The position numbers and the translations under genes are program-made. A stretch of DNA of 64,000 nucleotides from Clostridium tagluense. Its GTDB lineage: Bacteria; Bacillota; Clostridia; Clostridiales; Clostridiaceae. The stretch lies in NCBI RefSeq assembly GCF_003865095.1, contig NZ_BHYK01000011.1, forward strand, positions 1 to 64,000, in the 5' to 3' direction. Shown here in pieces: positions 9,172 through 18,129 of this stretch. Within the stretch, counting starts at the first letter, position 1, and every line of letters starts with the position of its first letter. A model generated the notes under the pieces. That model was not told the DNA's origin, did no database searches, and worked only from the letters and a program-made list of their open reading frames with translations.

Positions 9172-9591
9172 ATGGGCAATAGTGCTAGTAATAATTATTG
9201 GACGGGAAATGGGAACTTATGGTTAGAAGACAAGGAATTTGAGAAAATAAAAAGTTTTGAATGTAAAGCGGTGTACGAGTGGGAGGATGTTCCAAATGGT
9301 TTAACAACTGACAGAGTTTTAATGGGAATTAGCTATGAAGGTTCTTTTTCTTATAGAAAAACAGATAAAAATTGTAATATTATATTAGATTTAATATTTG
9401 CAGAATATGCAAAAGGTAATGTTCCCGATGTAAATATAGTGTCCAAAGCTTACAATAAAGCAAGTGGAAAAACACAACGTATTAAAATTACAAATATAAC
9501 TTTTGATGAATTAATGTTGCAAAAATGGGAAGAAAAGTCTGTTGCAGAAGGTGAGATGCCTTTTAAAGCTAGTTTCGTAGAAATATTATAG
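9172..9591 (+). CDS. Tail tube protein, XkdM-like (DUF2001)
   Basis: Inner tube subunit of 139 residues, next to the sheath as in PBSX and phiC2-type tails. Visible family text: GNGNLWLEDKEFEKIKSFECK at the N-terminus and GKTQRIKITNITFDELMLQKWE at the C-terminus. The two fit the beta-barrel tube fold. Ribosome binding site AAAGGTGG lies 8-10 nt before the ATG. Confidence 0.88.
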   Translation: MGNSASNNYWTGNGNLWLEDKEFEKIKSFECKAVYEWEDVPNGLTTDRVLMGISYEGSFSYRKTDKNCNIILDLIFAEYAKGNVPDVNIVSKAYNKASGKTQRIKITNITFDELMLQKWEEKSVAEGEMPFKASFVEIL

Positions 9592-9620
9592 TAGGTATGT
9601 AACAATACATAAAAATAATA

Positions 9621-9657
9621 AAAACGTCTTAGAAGAAATTCTATGGCGTTTTTATTT
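9621..9657 (+). terminator. Intra-operon terminator after tail tube gene
   Basis: Imperfect stem (AAAACGTCTTAGAA against TTCTATGGCGTTTT) with GAAA loop, followed by TATTTTAT. It lies between the highly expressed tube gene and the tail chaperone gene. Confidence 0.6.
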
Positions 9658-9702
9658 TATAAAATATTATAAAAATATAAAAATAGAGGAGATTGATTAA
9701 TA

Positions 9703-10116
9703 ATGACTAAAAAAGCAAATAAAACAGTAGCTAAAAAAATAACACTTGAGGATTTAATGGCTAAAAAGTTACAAAAAAATATAGATAAAATAGAAGTGAA
9801 AATGTATAACTCTAAAGAGTTTGGTGGAGAAATTCAGGTGATTAAAATACCACTTAAAAAATATATGGGACTTATGAATGACGTAGAAGATGGAGACATG
9901 GAAGATAACTTAGATTTTATGTCTGAAGTAATATTTGAATGTTGTCCAATTTTCAAGGAAAACTCTAAGAAATTAATGGAAACATTTGAGGTTGAAGATG
10001 CTTTAGAATTACCACTTATTTTGCTAAATGATAATATGGGCGAAATGAATGAAATATGCGAGATTGTAAACAGTTTTTATGGTCTTGGAAAAGTTAAAGG
10101 AAAAGTAAAAAACTAA
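9703..10116 (+). CDS. Tail assembly chaperone, XkdN-like (short form)
   Basis: Acidic protein of 137 residues placed between tube and tape measure, the usual slot for the two-product tail chaperone (lambda gpG/gpGT analogues). It has a lysine-rich start (TKKANKTVAKKITLEDLMAKKL) and an acidic helical C-terminal half. The stop codon directly follows a slippery heptamer, and an overlapping frame continues downstream, so this is the unshifted product. Chaperones of this kind coat the tape measure protein and recruit tube subunits. Confidence 0.82.
   Translation: MTKKANKTVAKKITLEDLMAKKLQKNIDKIEVKMYNSKEFGGEIQVIKIPLKKYMGLMNDVEDGDMEDNLDFMSEVIFECCPIFKENSKKLMETFEVEDALELPLILLNDNMGEMNEICEIVNSFYGLGKVKGKVKN
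10107..10113 (+). promoter_or_regulatory. -1 frameshift slippery site A AAA AAC
   Basis: The heptamer A_AAA_AAC is in the correct zero-frame register (GTA AAA AAC TAA) with the zero-frame stop as the next codon. A -1 shift enters an open frame that runs to 10292. A_AAA_AAC is one of the best-known bacterial -1 slip sites. I did not find a strong downstream pseudoknot by eye. Confidence 0.8.
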
Positions 10117-10292
10117 TAGAGCAAGGTAATGATGTAGATTTAGAAATTATACGTTATTATCTTGCAAAAGGTCAAACAATGGAATATTTATGTAATTTAG
10201 GAATGATGGAAAAAATGGCATTGTTAGAAATGATGAATAAAGATAAAGAAGAAGAAAATGAAAAATTTAAAATAATAGCAGGAAGTAGGTGA
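10113..10292 (+). CDS. Frameshift extension of tail assembly chaperone
   Basis: In the -1 frame the coding sequence continues for 59 codons after the slip site: LIEQGNDVDLEIIRYYLAKG and then TMEYLCNLGMMEKMALLEMM, ending in EKFKIIAGSR. The segment has no start codon or RBS of its own and ends 6 nt before the tape measure start. This fits the T domain of a G-T type chaperone fusion, made from 9703 to 10292 as about 196 residues. The methionine-rich helix EYLCNLGMMEKMALLEMM is similar in style to XkdN-frame extensions in related prophages. Confidence 0.78.
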   Translation, partial: LIEQGNDVDLEIIRYYLAKGQTMEYLCNLGMMEKMALLEMMNKDKEEENEKFKIIAGSR

Positions 10293-10298
10293 TAACAA

Positions 10299-12662
10299 AT
10301 GTCTAAGGCTATTAGTACGATACTAAACCTACGGGATAATATGTCTGGTGGAATAATAAAAGTAAATAAAAACGTTAAAAATATGTCTAGCGAAATGAAA
10401 AGGGCAAGTCAACAATCGGCTATGTTTGTGAATAATGCTAAAAAGAATTTTGAGAAAGCTGGAGATAAAGCGTTAAAATTGGGTGTCATAATGGCAACCC
10501 TAGCTACTGGTTTTATTATTAAAGTTGGATTTGAAGGTATGAAAGAATTAGACGAGGCAAGTGCTAAAGTTAAAAGTATAGCAGGTGCAAGTTTAGATAA
10601 AAAGGTAATTAAGAAAGGACTTCTTAAAACTTCGAGCGATACTGGAATAAGTACAACAGAATTAGGGGATACGCAATACAATGCAATAAGTTCGGGAGTT
10701 AGTTCAAAAGACTCTTTAGCATCTGCCGTTACGTCAGCTAAGTTGGCAAAGGCAGGTTTCACAGACTCTAATTCAGCTTTAAAAATTTTGTGTGCAACAA
10801 TGAATGTTTATGGACTGAGTGGACAAAAAGCTATGCAAGGCATATCAGATAAGATGCTAATTACCCAAAATTTGGGAGTGACAACAGTTGCGGAATTAGC
10901 AGAGAGCATGGGGAGTTTAACACCCATTGCAAAATCCACAGGTTTATCTATAGATGAATTACTATCGGGCATGATTGGATTGACAAAGAATGGAATAAAA
11001 ACTGATGAAGCAGTTACTGCAATGAAAGGCGTTATGACAAGCATAATTTCTCCTTCGAAAGAATCAGCAGATATGGCAAAAGAATTAGGAATTAATTTTA
11101 GTGTAGCAGGGTTAAAATCTAAAGGCTTTGTAGGGTTCTTAGAAGAAATTAAAAAGAAAACTGGTGGAAGTACAGAGAAAATGGCAGGTTTATTTGGAAA
11201 TGTTAGAGCCTTAAGTGGTGCGCTAGTACTTGCGGGTGGTGGTTTAAAAGACGTAAAAGGCGGAATGGATGGCATGAAAAATAGTGCAGGTGCTACAGAT
11301 ACCGCATTTGCAGTAATGAGCGACACCTTAGGTAGCAAACTAAATAAATTAAAAGTAAGAACGAAAAATATAGCAACAGGGATAATGGATAATACAAGCG
11401 GTGCGATTGGAAAATTAGCATCTAATATAATAGATAAATTAAAAGTATTAGAAGAAAATGGTAGTATACAAAAGTTTGTGGATAAAATTGCAAATGGAGT
11501 AAGTAACATAATTGAATTTATTGGCAAGGTATTTCAATTTCTAAAAGACAACAAGGATACTATAATAAATGTGGCAGAAGCATTTTTTAGTTTTTATGTA
11601 GCAATTAAAATAGTAAAAGACTTAAAAATTGCTTTAGACGCTTTAAAATTAGCAATAGTTTTAGTAGATGGTTCTTTAAAAATAACTACTTTAGGATGGA
11701 TAACATTAGCAATTGGTGGTTTAACATTAGCATTAATATATTGTATAAAACATACCAAAGAAGTTAAAGAAGTATTTAATAACTTTAAACAAATGTTAAT
11801 AGATAATCAAGATGTTATCGGTGGAGTTTCGGTTGTTTTAGGCACTATATTTGCACCTGCATTAATAAAAGTTGGAGTTGAAGCAGGTATTGCAGGGTTT
11901 AAAATGGTAACAGGATTCGTAGCTAGTATAATATTATCAGGTGTGGAAATGGTGAAAAATGCATTAATAATGACAGGGACTATGATAGTAGCTATAGTAG
12001 AATACACCGCTAAACTTTGGTTAAGTGGATTGGCAATAATAGCACAAACAGCTTTAATTTTAGCACAAAAGTTAGGATTAATAAGTTCTACTACCGCTTT
12101 AAATCTAGCAATATTAGCACAAGGAGCATTTAATGCTATTATGCTTGCTAATCCAATAGTATTAGTAATTGCAGGTTTAGCATTATTAGGAATCGCAATT
12201 TACGAAGCCGTAACACACTGGAAAGATATTTGTGGATGGATAGAGAAGGCGTGGAACTGGTTGACGAAGTGGAATGGCACAAAAGCAGAAGACAAAAATT
12301 CTACAATAACTACTAAATTATTATATACAAAAGAGGATAATTTCGGATTGGAAAATCCTAAAAAAACAACAACTCCAAGTAAACCTAAAAACATTTTTAA
12401 TACTATGCCTAAAAAGGCAAGTGGCACAGCATATGCACAAGCTGGGCTGACACTTATGCACGAAAAAGGTGGAGAAATTAGAAAGGCATCTAGTGGAGAA
12501 ATGATAATTCCAGCTGATAAATCAAAGAAATTAATAGAAAAATCTAGTAGTGGGCATGTATTTAATTTTAATTTTAATGGGAATGTAGGAACAGATGAGT
12601 TTTTTACAGATGTAGCGGAAAAAGTAAGTGATAAAATTTTATTAACATTAGCAAATACTTAA
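10299..12662 (+). CDS. Tail tape measure protein
   Basis: Protein of 787 residues that sets tail length and is released on infection. It has the N-terminal TP901-type tape measure core (SKAISTILNLRDNMSGGIIKV start; GLTKNGIKTDEAVTAMKG; MAGLFGNVRALSGALVLAGG). Several long hydrophobic segments follow between about residues 440 and 640. The C-terminal end carries KASSGEMIIPADKSKKLIEKSSSGHVFNFNFNGNV, spread over the last 80 residues. No lytic transglycosylase or peptidase domain is evident. The length predicts a rather short contractile tail. Confidence 0.9.
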   Translation: MSKAISTILNLRDNMSGGIIKVNKNVKNMSSEMKRASQQSAMFVNNAKKNFEKAGDKALKLGVIMATLATGFIIKVGFEGMKELDEASAKVKSIAGASLDKKVIKKGLLKTSSDTGISTTELGDTQYNAISSGVSSKDSLASAVTSAKLAKAGFTDSNSALKILCATMNVYGLSGQKAMQGISDKMLITQNLGVTTVAELAESMGSLTPIAKSTGLSIDELLSGMIGLTKNGIKTDEAVTAMKGVMTSIISPSKESADMAKELGINFSVAGLKSKGFVGFLEEIKKKTGGSTEKMAGLFGNVRALSGALVLAGGGLKDVKGGMDGMKNSAGATDTAFAVMSDTLGSKLNKLKVRTKNIATGIMDNTSGAIGKLASNIIDKLKVLEENGSIQKFVDKIANGVSNIIEFIGKVFQFLKDNKDTIINVAEAFFSFYVAIKIVKDLKIALDALKLAIVLVDGSLKITTLGWITLAIGGLTLALIYCIKHTKEVKEVFNNFKQMLIDNQDVIGGVSVVLGTIFAPALIKVGVEAGIAGFKMVTGFVASIILSGVEMVKNALIMTGTMIVAIVEYTAKLWLSGLAIIAQTALILAQKLGLISSTTALNLAILAQGAFNAIMLANPIVLVIAGLALLGIAIYEAVTHWKDICGWIEKAWNWLTKWNGTKAEDKNSTITTKLLYTKEDNFGLENPKKTTTPSKPKNIFNTMPKKASGTAYAQAGLTLMHEKGGEIRKASSGEMIIPADKSKKLIEKSSSGHVFNFNFNGNVGTDEFFTDVAEKVSDKILLTLANT

Positions 12663-12690
12663 GAGTGGATTATATAACCACTCTTATTTT
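12661..12690 (+). terminator. Terminator overlapping tape measure stop
   Basis: Perfect 8-bp stem (AAGAGTGG against CCACTCTT) followed by ATTTTAATT. The stem starts inside the stop codon of the tape measure gene. Confidence 0.65.
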
Positions 12691-12713
12691 AATTTAAGAA
12701 AGGATGTGGTTAT

Positions 12714-13127
12714 ATGAACGATATATGGATTAGTACGTTAGATAGAAAAGAAGTATTACAATTCCCTTGGCTACCACCACAATTACCAAGCTATGAACAA
12801 ATTGGGAGTGATGAAGAATTCGAAACTTTTAATAATGGAACTTATTTACTACAAGGGTCAGTTAACAATTTTGGATTTGAATTAACTGGGAAATTACCAC
12901 AAAAAGCATATGCTTTTAATAAATCAAGTTTTGAAAATACAGATAAAATTATATCTTTATTGATACGGGCAAGAAGAAAAAATTTTGCAATTAGGTTTGT
13001 AAGTAGTGTAAATAATAAAGAAGTAATGAATTTAGTTATGGCAGTTGGTGGATTTGCCTATAGCTACGATAAGGTTGGTAATGTAATTTATACTGCCACA
13101 CTTAAACAATGGAAGGTATTTGAATAA
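12714..13127 (+). CDS. Short XkdP-like tail protein without LysM
   Basis: Protein of 137 residues between the tape measure gene and the hub gene, the position of XkdP/LysM proteins in PBSX-like tails. Visible text: VLQFPWLPPQLPSYEQIGSDEEFETFNNG at the N-terminus (two adjoining pieces), matching the start typical of this family, which reads around a PP and an E/Q-rich loop. No LysM repeat follows, so the peptidoglycan-binding half usual for XkdP is absent. ATG follows AAAGGATGTGGTTAT. Call by position and N-terminal pattern. Confidence 0.65.
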   Translation: MNDIWISTLDRKEVLQFPWLPPQLPSYEQIGSDEEFETFNNGTYLLQGSVNNFGFELTGKLPQKAYAFNKSSFENTDKIISLLIRARRKNFAIRFVSSVNNKEVMNLVMAVGGFAYSYDKVGNVIYTATLKQWKVFE

Positions 13128-14050
13128 TGTGGCATTTATATGCTTTATATAATGGCAAATGGGTAGATATATTAAGTAAGAGCAACACCATAGGTTGGGG
13201 AAGTGATAAGGATACACTAGCAGTAAGTTTAAGTTTTGAAAGTCTTTATAACTTAGAAGAAGGAACACATATTACTCTAAAAAAAGATAGTAAGGTTGTA
13301 TTTTTAGGATTAGTTATTAGTAAAAATAAAGGTAAAGTTAAAAACTCTTATACTTGTATGGATTATGCTTTTTACTTAAATAAGAACAAATTAATTATAC
13401 AATTTAATAAAGTCAATGGTACAAATGCAATTAAACAGTTATGTTCTAAATTAGGTATAAAATCCAACATAGTCCAGATAAATACTCTAATAACTAAAAT
13501 ACATAAGGACAGTGAAGCCAGTAAAATTATAGAGGATATTTTAGAACGATCACATTTAGAAACAAATAATATTTATATAAAAGAAATGATAAGTGATACT
13601 CTATACGTTAGAAAACTAAGTGATTTAAAAATAAAGCCTAAAATTTTAATAGGTAAAGATATTACGGTAAATAGTACGATAGAAAATATGTTTACTAAAG
13701 TTTTAGTTGTAAGTTCGGATGAAAAGAATAATAGAGTTTTAGCAAGTGCACAGGATAGAAACAATATTTTAAAATTTGGAATGTTACAGGAAATAATTAC
13801 AGTATCAGAAAAAAAAGATGAAAGTAAAGCAAAAAATATGGCAAATAACTTTTTAAAAGAAAATAATAAAGTTGCTAAAGACGTAACTATTCCACTTGTG
13901 GTTGGAGATTTAGGAGAAGATATTATTGCAAATCGAATGATTAATATTAGTATTCCGACTATGGGGGTTGATGGTTGGTATAGGATTAAATCAGCATCTC
14001 ATACTCTTGCAAAAAATAATCACAAAGTCAGTATTTCAATCGAATTCTAG
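13127..14050 (+). CDS. Baseplate hub protein, XkdQ/gpD-like
   Basis: Hub subunit of 307 residues located under the tail tube. Features: GWGSDKDTLAVSLSFE near residue 25, a helical insert (GTNAIKQLCSKLGI, then ASKIIEDILERS), and a C-terminal beta domain ending in GVDGWYRIKSASHTLAKNNHKVSI. This is the common pattern of XkdQ and phage late control D proteins. The stop of the XkdP-like gene overlaps the ATG by one base (TAATG). Confidence 0.85.
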   Translation: MWHLYALYNGKWVDILSKSNTIGWGSDKDTLAVSLSFESLYNLEEGTHITLKKDSKVVFLGLVISKNKGKVKNSYTCMDYAFYLNKNKLIIQFNKVNGTNAIKQLCSKLGIKSNIVQINTLITKIHKDSEASKIIEDILERSHLETNNIYIKEMISDTLYVRKLSDLKIKPKILIGKDITVNSTIENMFTKVLVVSSDEKNNRVLASAQDRNNILKFGMLQEIITVSEKKDESKAKNMANNFLKENNKVAKDVTIPLVVGDLGEDIIANRMINISIPTMGVDGWYRIKSASHTLAKNNHKVSISIEF

Positions 14051-14060
14051 GAGGGATAAT

Positions 14061-14453
14061 ATGAGTAAAATAACAGAATTGGTAAGCGAATTTAAGAAAA
14101 GAGATAATCCTAACATGGTAGGAAATATTTTAGGAACTACACTTAGTATTACACCTCTTAAGATTGGAATATTGCTAAATGAAGTAATATTAGATAGTTC
14201 TAATTGCTTTCTATGTAGTAATTTAATAGAAAATTACAAGAGAAATGCAGTTATGGAAATTAAGGATTATAGTGTAGAGTGTTCCGCTACAGATGGTAGA
14301 GGAGATACAATAAGTAATATACATATAAGCACAAAAACAAATTATGATACGGTTATAACATTTAAAGACATTTTAAAAATAGGGGACATAGTATTACTAA
14401 TACCAGATTATACAGGACAAACATTCTTTGTATTAGATAAGGTGGTGATATAA
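14061..14453 (+). CDS. DUF2577 baseplate protein, XkdR-like
   Basis: Protein of 130 residues starting at the ATG at 14061 after a TAGGAGGGATAAT ribosome binding site. It has an N-terminal helix (SKITELVSEFKKRDN) and an OB-like beta region (LKIGDIVLLIPDYTGQTFFVLDKVV). This matches DUF2577/XkdR in size, order and C-terminal pattern. The role is structural, in the baseplate hub. Confidence 0.82.
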   Translation: MSKITELVSEFKKRDNPNMVGNILGTTLSITPLKIGILLNEVILDSSNCFLCSNLIENYKRNAVMEIKDYSVECSATDGRGDTISNIHISTKTNYDTVITFKDILKIGDIVLLIPDYTGQTFFVLDKVVI

Positions 14454-14903
14454 ATGTCAGATAGTATATTCCCCGAAATAAATATAGATTTGCAACAACA
14501 AATTAATGTAGAAACAGAAGTTATTACACTAGGAAAGACTTTTTTATTTGATTTTAAAAAAGGTGATTTTGTAACACAAAACGGAAGATTAGTAATAGCG
14601 ACAGAAGCAGAAGCATTAAAAAATTGGATTGAAAAAGTCATAAGGACAGAAAAATTTAAGTTTCAAATTTATAAACAATATGGAATAACTTTAGAGGATT
14701 TAGTTTTAGGTAATAAAATTAATATTTATAAAGAATCTGAAATAAAAAGAGAGGTAATAGAGGCACTTTTAATACATCCCCAAATATTAGATATAGACAT
14801 GTTCACACTAAATAAAAATAAAAATATGCTAACTATTAGTTTTACAGTTATTTTAAAAGATGGTACAGGAGTAGAGCAGGAGGTGATTATAAATGGCAGA
14901 TAA
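14454..14903 (+). CDS. DUF2634 baseplate wedge protein, XkdS/gp25-like
   Basis: Protein of 149 residues. It contains TFLFDFKKGDFVTQNGRLVIATEAEALKNWIEK (in pieces across residues 28-63) and KFQIYKQYGITLEDLVLG, the core of XkdS/W-type wedge proteins homologous to T4 gp25. It overlaps the baseplate J gene by 11 nt. Confidence 0.85.
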   Translation: MSDSIFPEINIDLQQQINVETEVITLGKTFLFDFKKGDFVTQNGRLVIATEAEALKNWIEKVIRTEKFKFQIYKQYGITLEDLVLGNKINIYKESEIKREVIEALLIHPQILDIDMFTLNKNKNMLTISFTVILKDGTGVEQEVIINGR

Positions 14904-15954
14904 TAAAGATGTTATACAAGCTAGATTATTAGCAAATATAGATGACTCTTACGATAAATCAGAGGGGTCATTTTTTCATGATGCTGAAATTCCAATTGCG
15001 ATTGAATTAGAAAAATCTTACAAAGAACAAGAAAAACAATGGGATAGGGGTTATGCAGACACAGCTACAGGTATAGATTTAGAAAAAATAGTAGGAGATT
15101 ATGGCATTACTAGAAAGATTGCTACAAAAGCAACTTCTATAGTTATTGCTACAGGGACAGTAGGTTCTTTAATTTTAAAAGGTGATAAAGTAGCGAGCGA
15201 TTCAATCGAATTTATATTTATGGAGAACAAAATAATAGATGCTACTTTACAAGTATCTGTAAATGTAGAGTGCGAAATCGAAGGGGTTATTGGCAATATT
15301 CCTATAGGTGCTATTAAGTTTTTCCCAGTAACTTTAGCAGGATTAGTAAGTGTTACAAATCCTAATAATATTAGTAATGGTTATGACGCTGAAACAGACA
15401 AAGATTTAAGGACAAGATATTATGAACACATTAGAACTCCTGCAACTAGTGGAAATAAGTGGCACTATCGAAATTGGGCGAAAGAAGTAATAGGAGTAGG
15501 AGATGCAAAGGTATTTCCTTTATGGGACAAAAGTAATGGCAAAGATGGCGCAGGAACAGTAAAGGTAGTTATTGTAAACAGTAACAAAAGTTTAGTCGAT
15601 ACAACTTTAACAAATGCAGTAATTGAACATATAGAAGAAGAAAGACCAATTGGTGCAACAGTAACAGTTATAGGTGCTACTGGAAAAACTATAAATATAA
15701 CAGCTAAAGTTCCCCTTGCTACTGGCTATAATATATCCAATATTCAACAAGAGTTTTTAAAAACATTAGGTGGTTACTTAAAAGATATCACTTTTGTAAA
15801 CACTTACTTAAGTTATGCAAAATTAGGTAATATACTTCTTAATACTCTAGGAGTATTAGATTATACAGATTTAAAAATAAATAATGAAATATCTAACATT
15901 GGATTGAAAGATGAAGAAATACCAATAATAGGCACTATACAATTGGAGGTGTGA
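14893..15954 (+). CDS. Baseplate J-like protein, XkdT
   Basis: Wedge protein of 353 residues. It shows the BppJ core: AETDKDLRTRYYEHIRTPATSGN around residue 165 and NKWHYRNWAKEVIGVGDAKVFP after it, plus GAGTVKVVIV. These are strongly conserved in gpJ/XkdT proteins. It connects hub to fibre attachment sites. RBS GGAGGTGAT lies before the ATG and overlaps the previous gene. Confidence 0.9.
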   Translation: MADNKDVIQARLLANIDDSYDKSEGSFFHDAEIPIAIELEKSYKEQEKQWDRGYADTATGIDLEKIVGDYGITRKIATKATSIVIATGTVGSLILKGDKVASDSIEFIFMENKIIDATLQVSVNVECEIEGVIGNIPIGAIKFFPVTLAGLVSVTNPNNISNGYDAETDKDLRTRYYEHIRTPATSGNKWHYRNWAKEVIGVGDAKVFPLWDKSNGKDGAGTVKVVIVNSNKSLVDTTLTNAVIEHIEEERPIGATVTVIGATGKTINITAKVPLATGYNISNIQQEFLKTLGGYLKDITFVNTYLSYAKLGNILLNTLGVLDYTDLKINNEISNIGLKDEEIPIIGTIQLEV

Positions 15955-15957
15955 TAA

Positions 15958-17097
15958 TTGTATCCACAAAATATAGATAAATTTATAGAAAAGTTGAATA
16001 AACTTGAAAATAATATTTATGTACTTGAAGAAGAAGTAACTATTGCAAACGGAGTGTATGAAGGTGAACTAGAACATGATAATGTGAGTTTACCTTCTAT
16101 TTCTGTTTATACTGGAAGTAAGTTAACAGGCAATAAAATAGAAAACTTTATCTTATCTACGCCCTCAAAAACCCCTTGGAAAAAGGAAATTAAAATATTT
16201 TCCAATATGGATAAAGTATATATAACTTATCAAACTCAAGGAGATACAGTAGAGGCAGAGGACATAAATAAGTTACAAGAAAGTGTTGTCAATACTCAAA
16301 CAGAGGCAATAAGTTATAAGTCTAACAATAATTTAGAGGTAGGCAATTTAAAAGTCAGAGCTACAAATTTAGAAAATAATAAATCAGAAAAAACTTATGT
16401 GGATACTGAATTAAATAAAAGATATTTAAAAGAACAAGTATTTACTAGAGAAGAAGTTCTACAAAAAATAAAAGATGTGATAGGAGTTGCACCTGATGCA
16501 TTAGATACTTTACAAGAAATAGCAAAATCACTTAATAATGACGCTGATTTTGCAGGCACTATTACTAAGCAATTAACAACTAAAGTAGATAAAGCAGTAG
16601 GTAAACAACTAAGCACGGAAGATTATTCTACATTAGAAAAGCAAAAGCTTGCAGGCATAGAGCAGGGAGCAAATAAGTATATTCATCCAGTATCACATTC
16701 AGCAGATATAATAGTAGATAATGAAAATAGAAGATTTGTTAAAGATGCTGATAAAAATAATTGGAATACAGTTGCTGAAAAATCTGATAAGTCACATAAA
16801 CATAATTTAAATGATTTATCCGAGAAAAGCTATAATTCATTATCTGATAAACCAACAGTATTACCCGCAAGTGGTGGTAATAGTGACACCGTAGGAGGTA
16901 AAACTTTTAATTGGAATGGTAAAGAAGGACAACCCCCTTGGTTATGGGGTGGAAATGACTCTACAAATATGTATGTATATAATCCTAATAATTTTAATGT
17001 TAATAGTGCCAAAAATTCTGATACTGTTGGTGGCAAATATTCTAGCGATTTTATGCCTAAAGGCCCAATAACGTGGAATAATTTAAAGGGGGTGTAA
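15958..17097 (+). CDS. Phage tail fibre protein
   Basis: Protein of 379 residues with a TTG start after GGAGGTGTGATAA. The N-terminal half is a small beta domain. The middle has the fibre motif EVLQKIKDVIGVAPDALDTL followed by QEIAKSLNNDADFAGTI, common in tail fibres of many phages. It is followed by KQKLAGIEQGANKYIHP and an HKH-containing DLSEKSYNSLSDKPT motif. The C-terminus has two SDTVGGK repeats. In PBSX-like order a DUF2313 gene normally follows XkdT; here this fibre is inserted between them. Confidence 0.82.
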   Translation: MYPQNIDKFIEKLNKLENNIYVLEEEVTIANGVYEGELEHDNVSLPSISVYTGSKLTGNKIENFILSTPSKTPWKKEIKIFSNMDKVYITYQTQGDTVEAEDINKLQESVVNTQTEAISYKSNNNLEVGNLKVRATNLENNKSEKTYVDTELNKRYLKEQVFTREEVLQKIKDVIGVAPDALDTLQEIAKSLNNDADFAGTITKQLTTKVDKAVGKQLSTEDYSTLEKQKLAGIEQGANKYIHPVSHSADIIVDNENRRFVKDADKNNWNTVAEKSDKSHKHNLNDLSEKSYNSLSDKPTVLPASGGNSDTVGGKTFNWNGKEGQPPWLWGGNDSTNMYVYNPNNFNVNSAKNSDTVGGKYSSDFMPKGPITWNNLKGV

Positions 17098-17100
17098 TAA

Positions 17101-17712
17101 GTGTATGGCTCTATAAAATATGGTGCAAATAAATATGCTTCAGATGTAAGTACAGAAGATGAACAAATAGAAGCGTATATTCCTGATTTAATGAAATATT
17201 TACCCCCTTATTATAAGTCATCAAAAGTAATGATAAATATTCAGAAATCAAATGCCAAGGAAATTGGTAAGTTTAATTATTGTAAAAAAGATTTACTTGA
17301 CCAATTTTATGTAGATACTGCAACTTGGGGATTAAATAGGTACGAAAAAAATTTAGGAATTGTGACGGATTTAAATAAAAGTTATGAAGATAGAAGAGAA
17401 ATAATAAAAGCTAAAAAGAGAGGGACTGGAACAGCCACTAAAAAAATGATAAAAAATACTGCCGAAGCTTTTAGCGGTGGAGAGGTAAATATAATCGAGG
17501 ATAACGAAAACTCTTGTTTTATAGTTAGATTTATAGGAATTAAAGGTATCCCTAAAAATATGGAAAGTTTTAAGGAGATGCTAGAGACTATAAAACCTGC
17601 ACACTTGGGGTATAGTTTTACTTATACTTATACGACATGGGATTCCATCAAAAAAATTACGTGGGAACAAGCTAAAGCCAAAACTTGGGATGAATTAAAA
17701 GTTTATGAATAG
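17101..17712 (+). CDS. DUF2313 tail protein, XkdU/YmfQ-like
   Basis: Protein of 203 residues from a GTG preceded by GGGGGTGTAATAA. It has DLMKYLPPYYKSSKVM at residues 28-43, a region rich in aromatic residues, and GLNRYEKNLGIVTDLNKSYEDRRE in the middle. This is the standard signature of YmfQ/XkdU, homologous to Mu gp48, a baseplate wedge part. C-terminal repeats of W-x-x-I/A-K are visible (TWDSIKKITWEQAKAKTWDEL). Confidence 0.85.
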   Translation: MYGSIKYGANKYASDVSTEDEQIEAYIPDLMKYLPPYYKSSKVMINIQKSNAKEIGKFNYCKKDLLDQFYVDTATWGLNRYEKNLGIVTDLNKSYEDRREIIKAKKRGTGTATKKMIKNTAEAFSGGEVNIIEDNENSCFIVRFIGIKGIPKNMESFKEMLETIKPAHLGYSFTYTYTTWDSIKKITWEQAKAKTWDELKVYE

Positions 17713-17724
17713 GAGGTAATAATA

Positions 17725-18117
17725 ATGAAAACAACGAGTAATTATGGATTAAAGAAACCAGAAGGAACTGATATAGTCGACATAGCAGATATAAATTCCA
17801 ATATGGATATTGTAGATTTAAAACTAAAAGAAATTGATAATAAATCATCTAATATTACTGTTCCGGTTACAAAAGTAAATGGCAAGACAGGTGATGTTGT
17901 ATTAAGTGCAACAGATATAAAAACGGGAGATGGTGGAACAGTTGCTTCGTCTTTAACAGAAACTGTGAGACAGATAGCAACTAAATCTAAGACAGACCAC
18001 ACTCATTCAGGAACTTATGAACCAGTGCTTCCCATAGAAAGAAAGAGAAAAATAACATCTGGAACAGCAATCCCAACAGGAGGGGCCGATGGTGATATTT
18101 ATATGCAATATGAATAG
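17725..18117 (+). CDS. Small tail fibre/collar-type protein
   Basis: Protein of 130 residues with the N-terminal fibre anchor pattern NYGLKKPEGTDIVDIADINS and the beta-turn motif VNGKTGDVVLSATDI found in many phage fibres. It ends in GGADGDIYMQYE, a common fibre C-terminal turn. It may be a short fibre or an adaptor for the following propeller protein. RBS AGGAGGTAATAA precedes the ATG. Confidence 0.72.
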   Translation: MKTTSNYGLKKPEGTDIVDIADINSNMDIVDLKLKEIDNKSSNITVPVTKVNGKTGDVVLSATDIKTGDGGTVASSLTETVRQIATKSKTDHTHSGTYEPVLPIERKRKITSGTAIPTGGADGDIYMQYE

Positions 18118-18129
18118 AGGTGATATTAT

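Noticed and set aside
10808-11527. Long minus-strand open frame of 239 codons within the tape measure gene
   Set aside because: Shadow of the coding strand; no RBS and improbable proline/isoleucine-rich composition.
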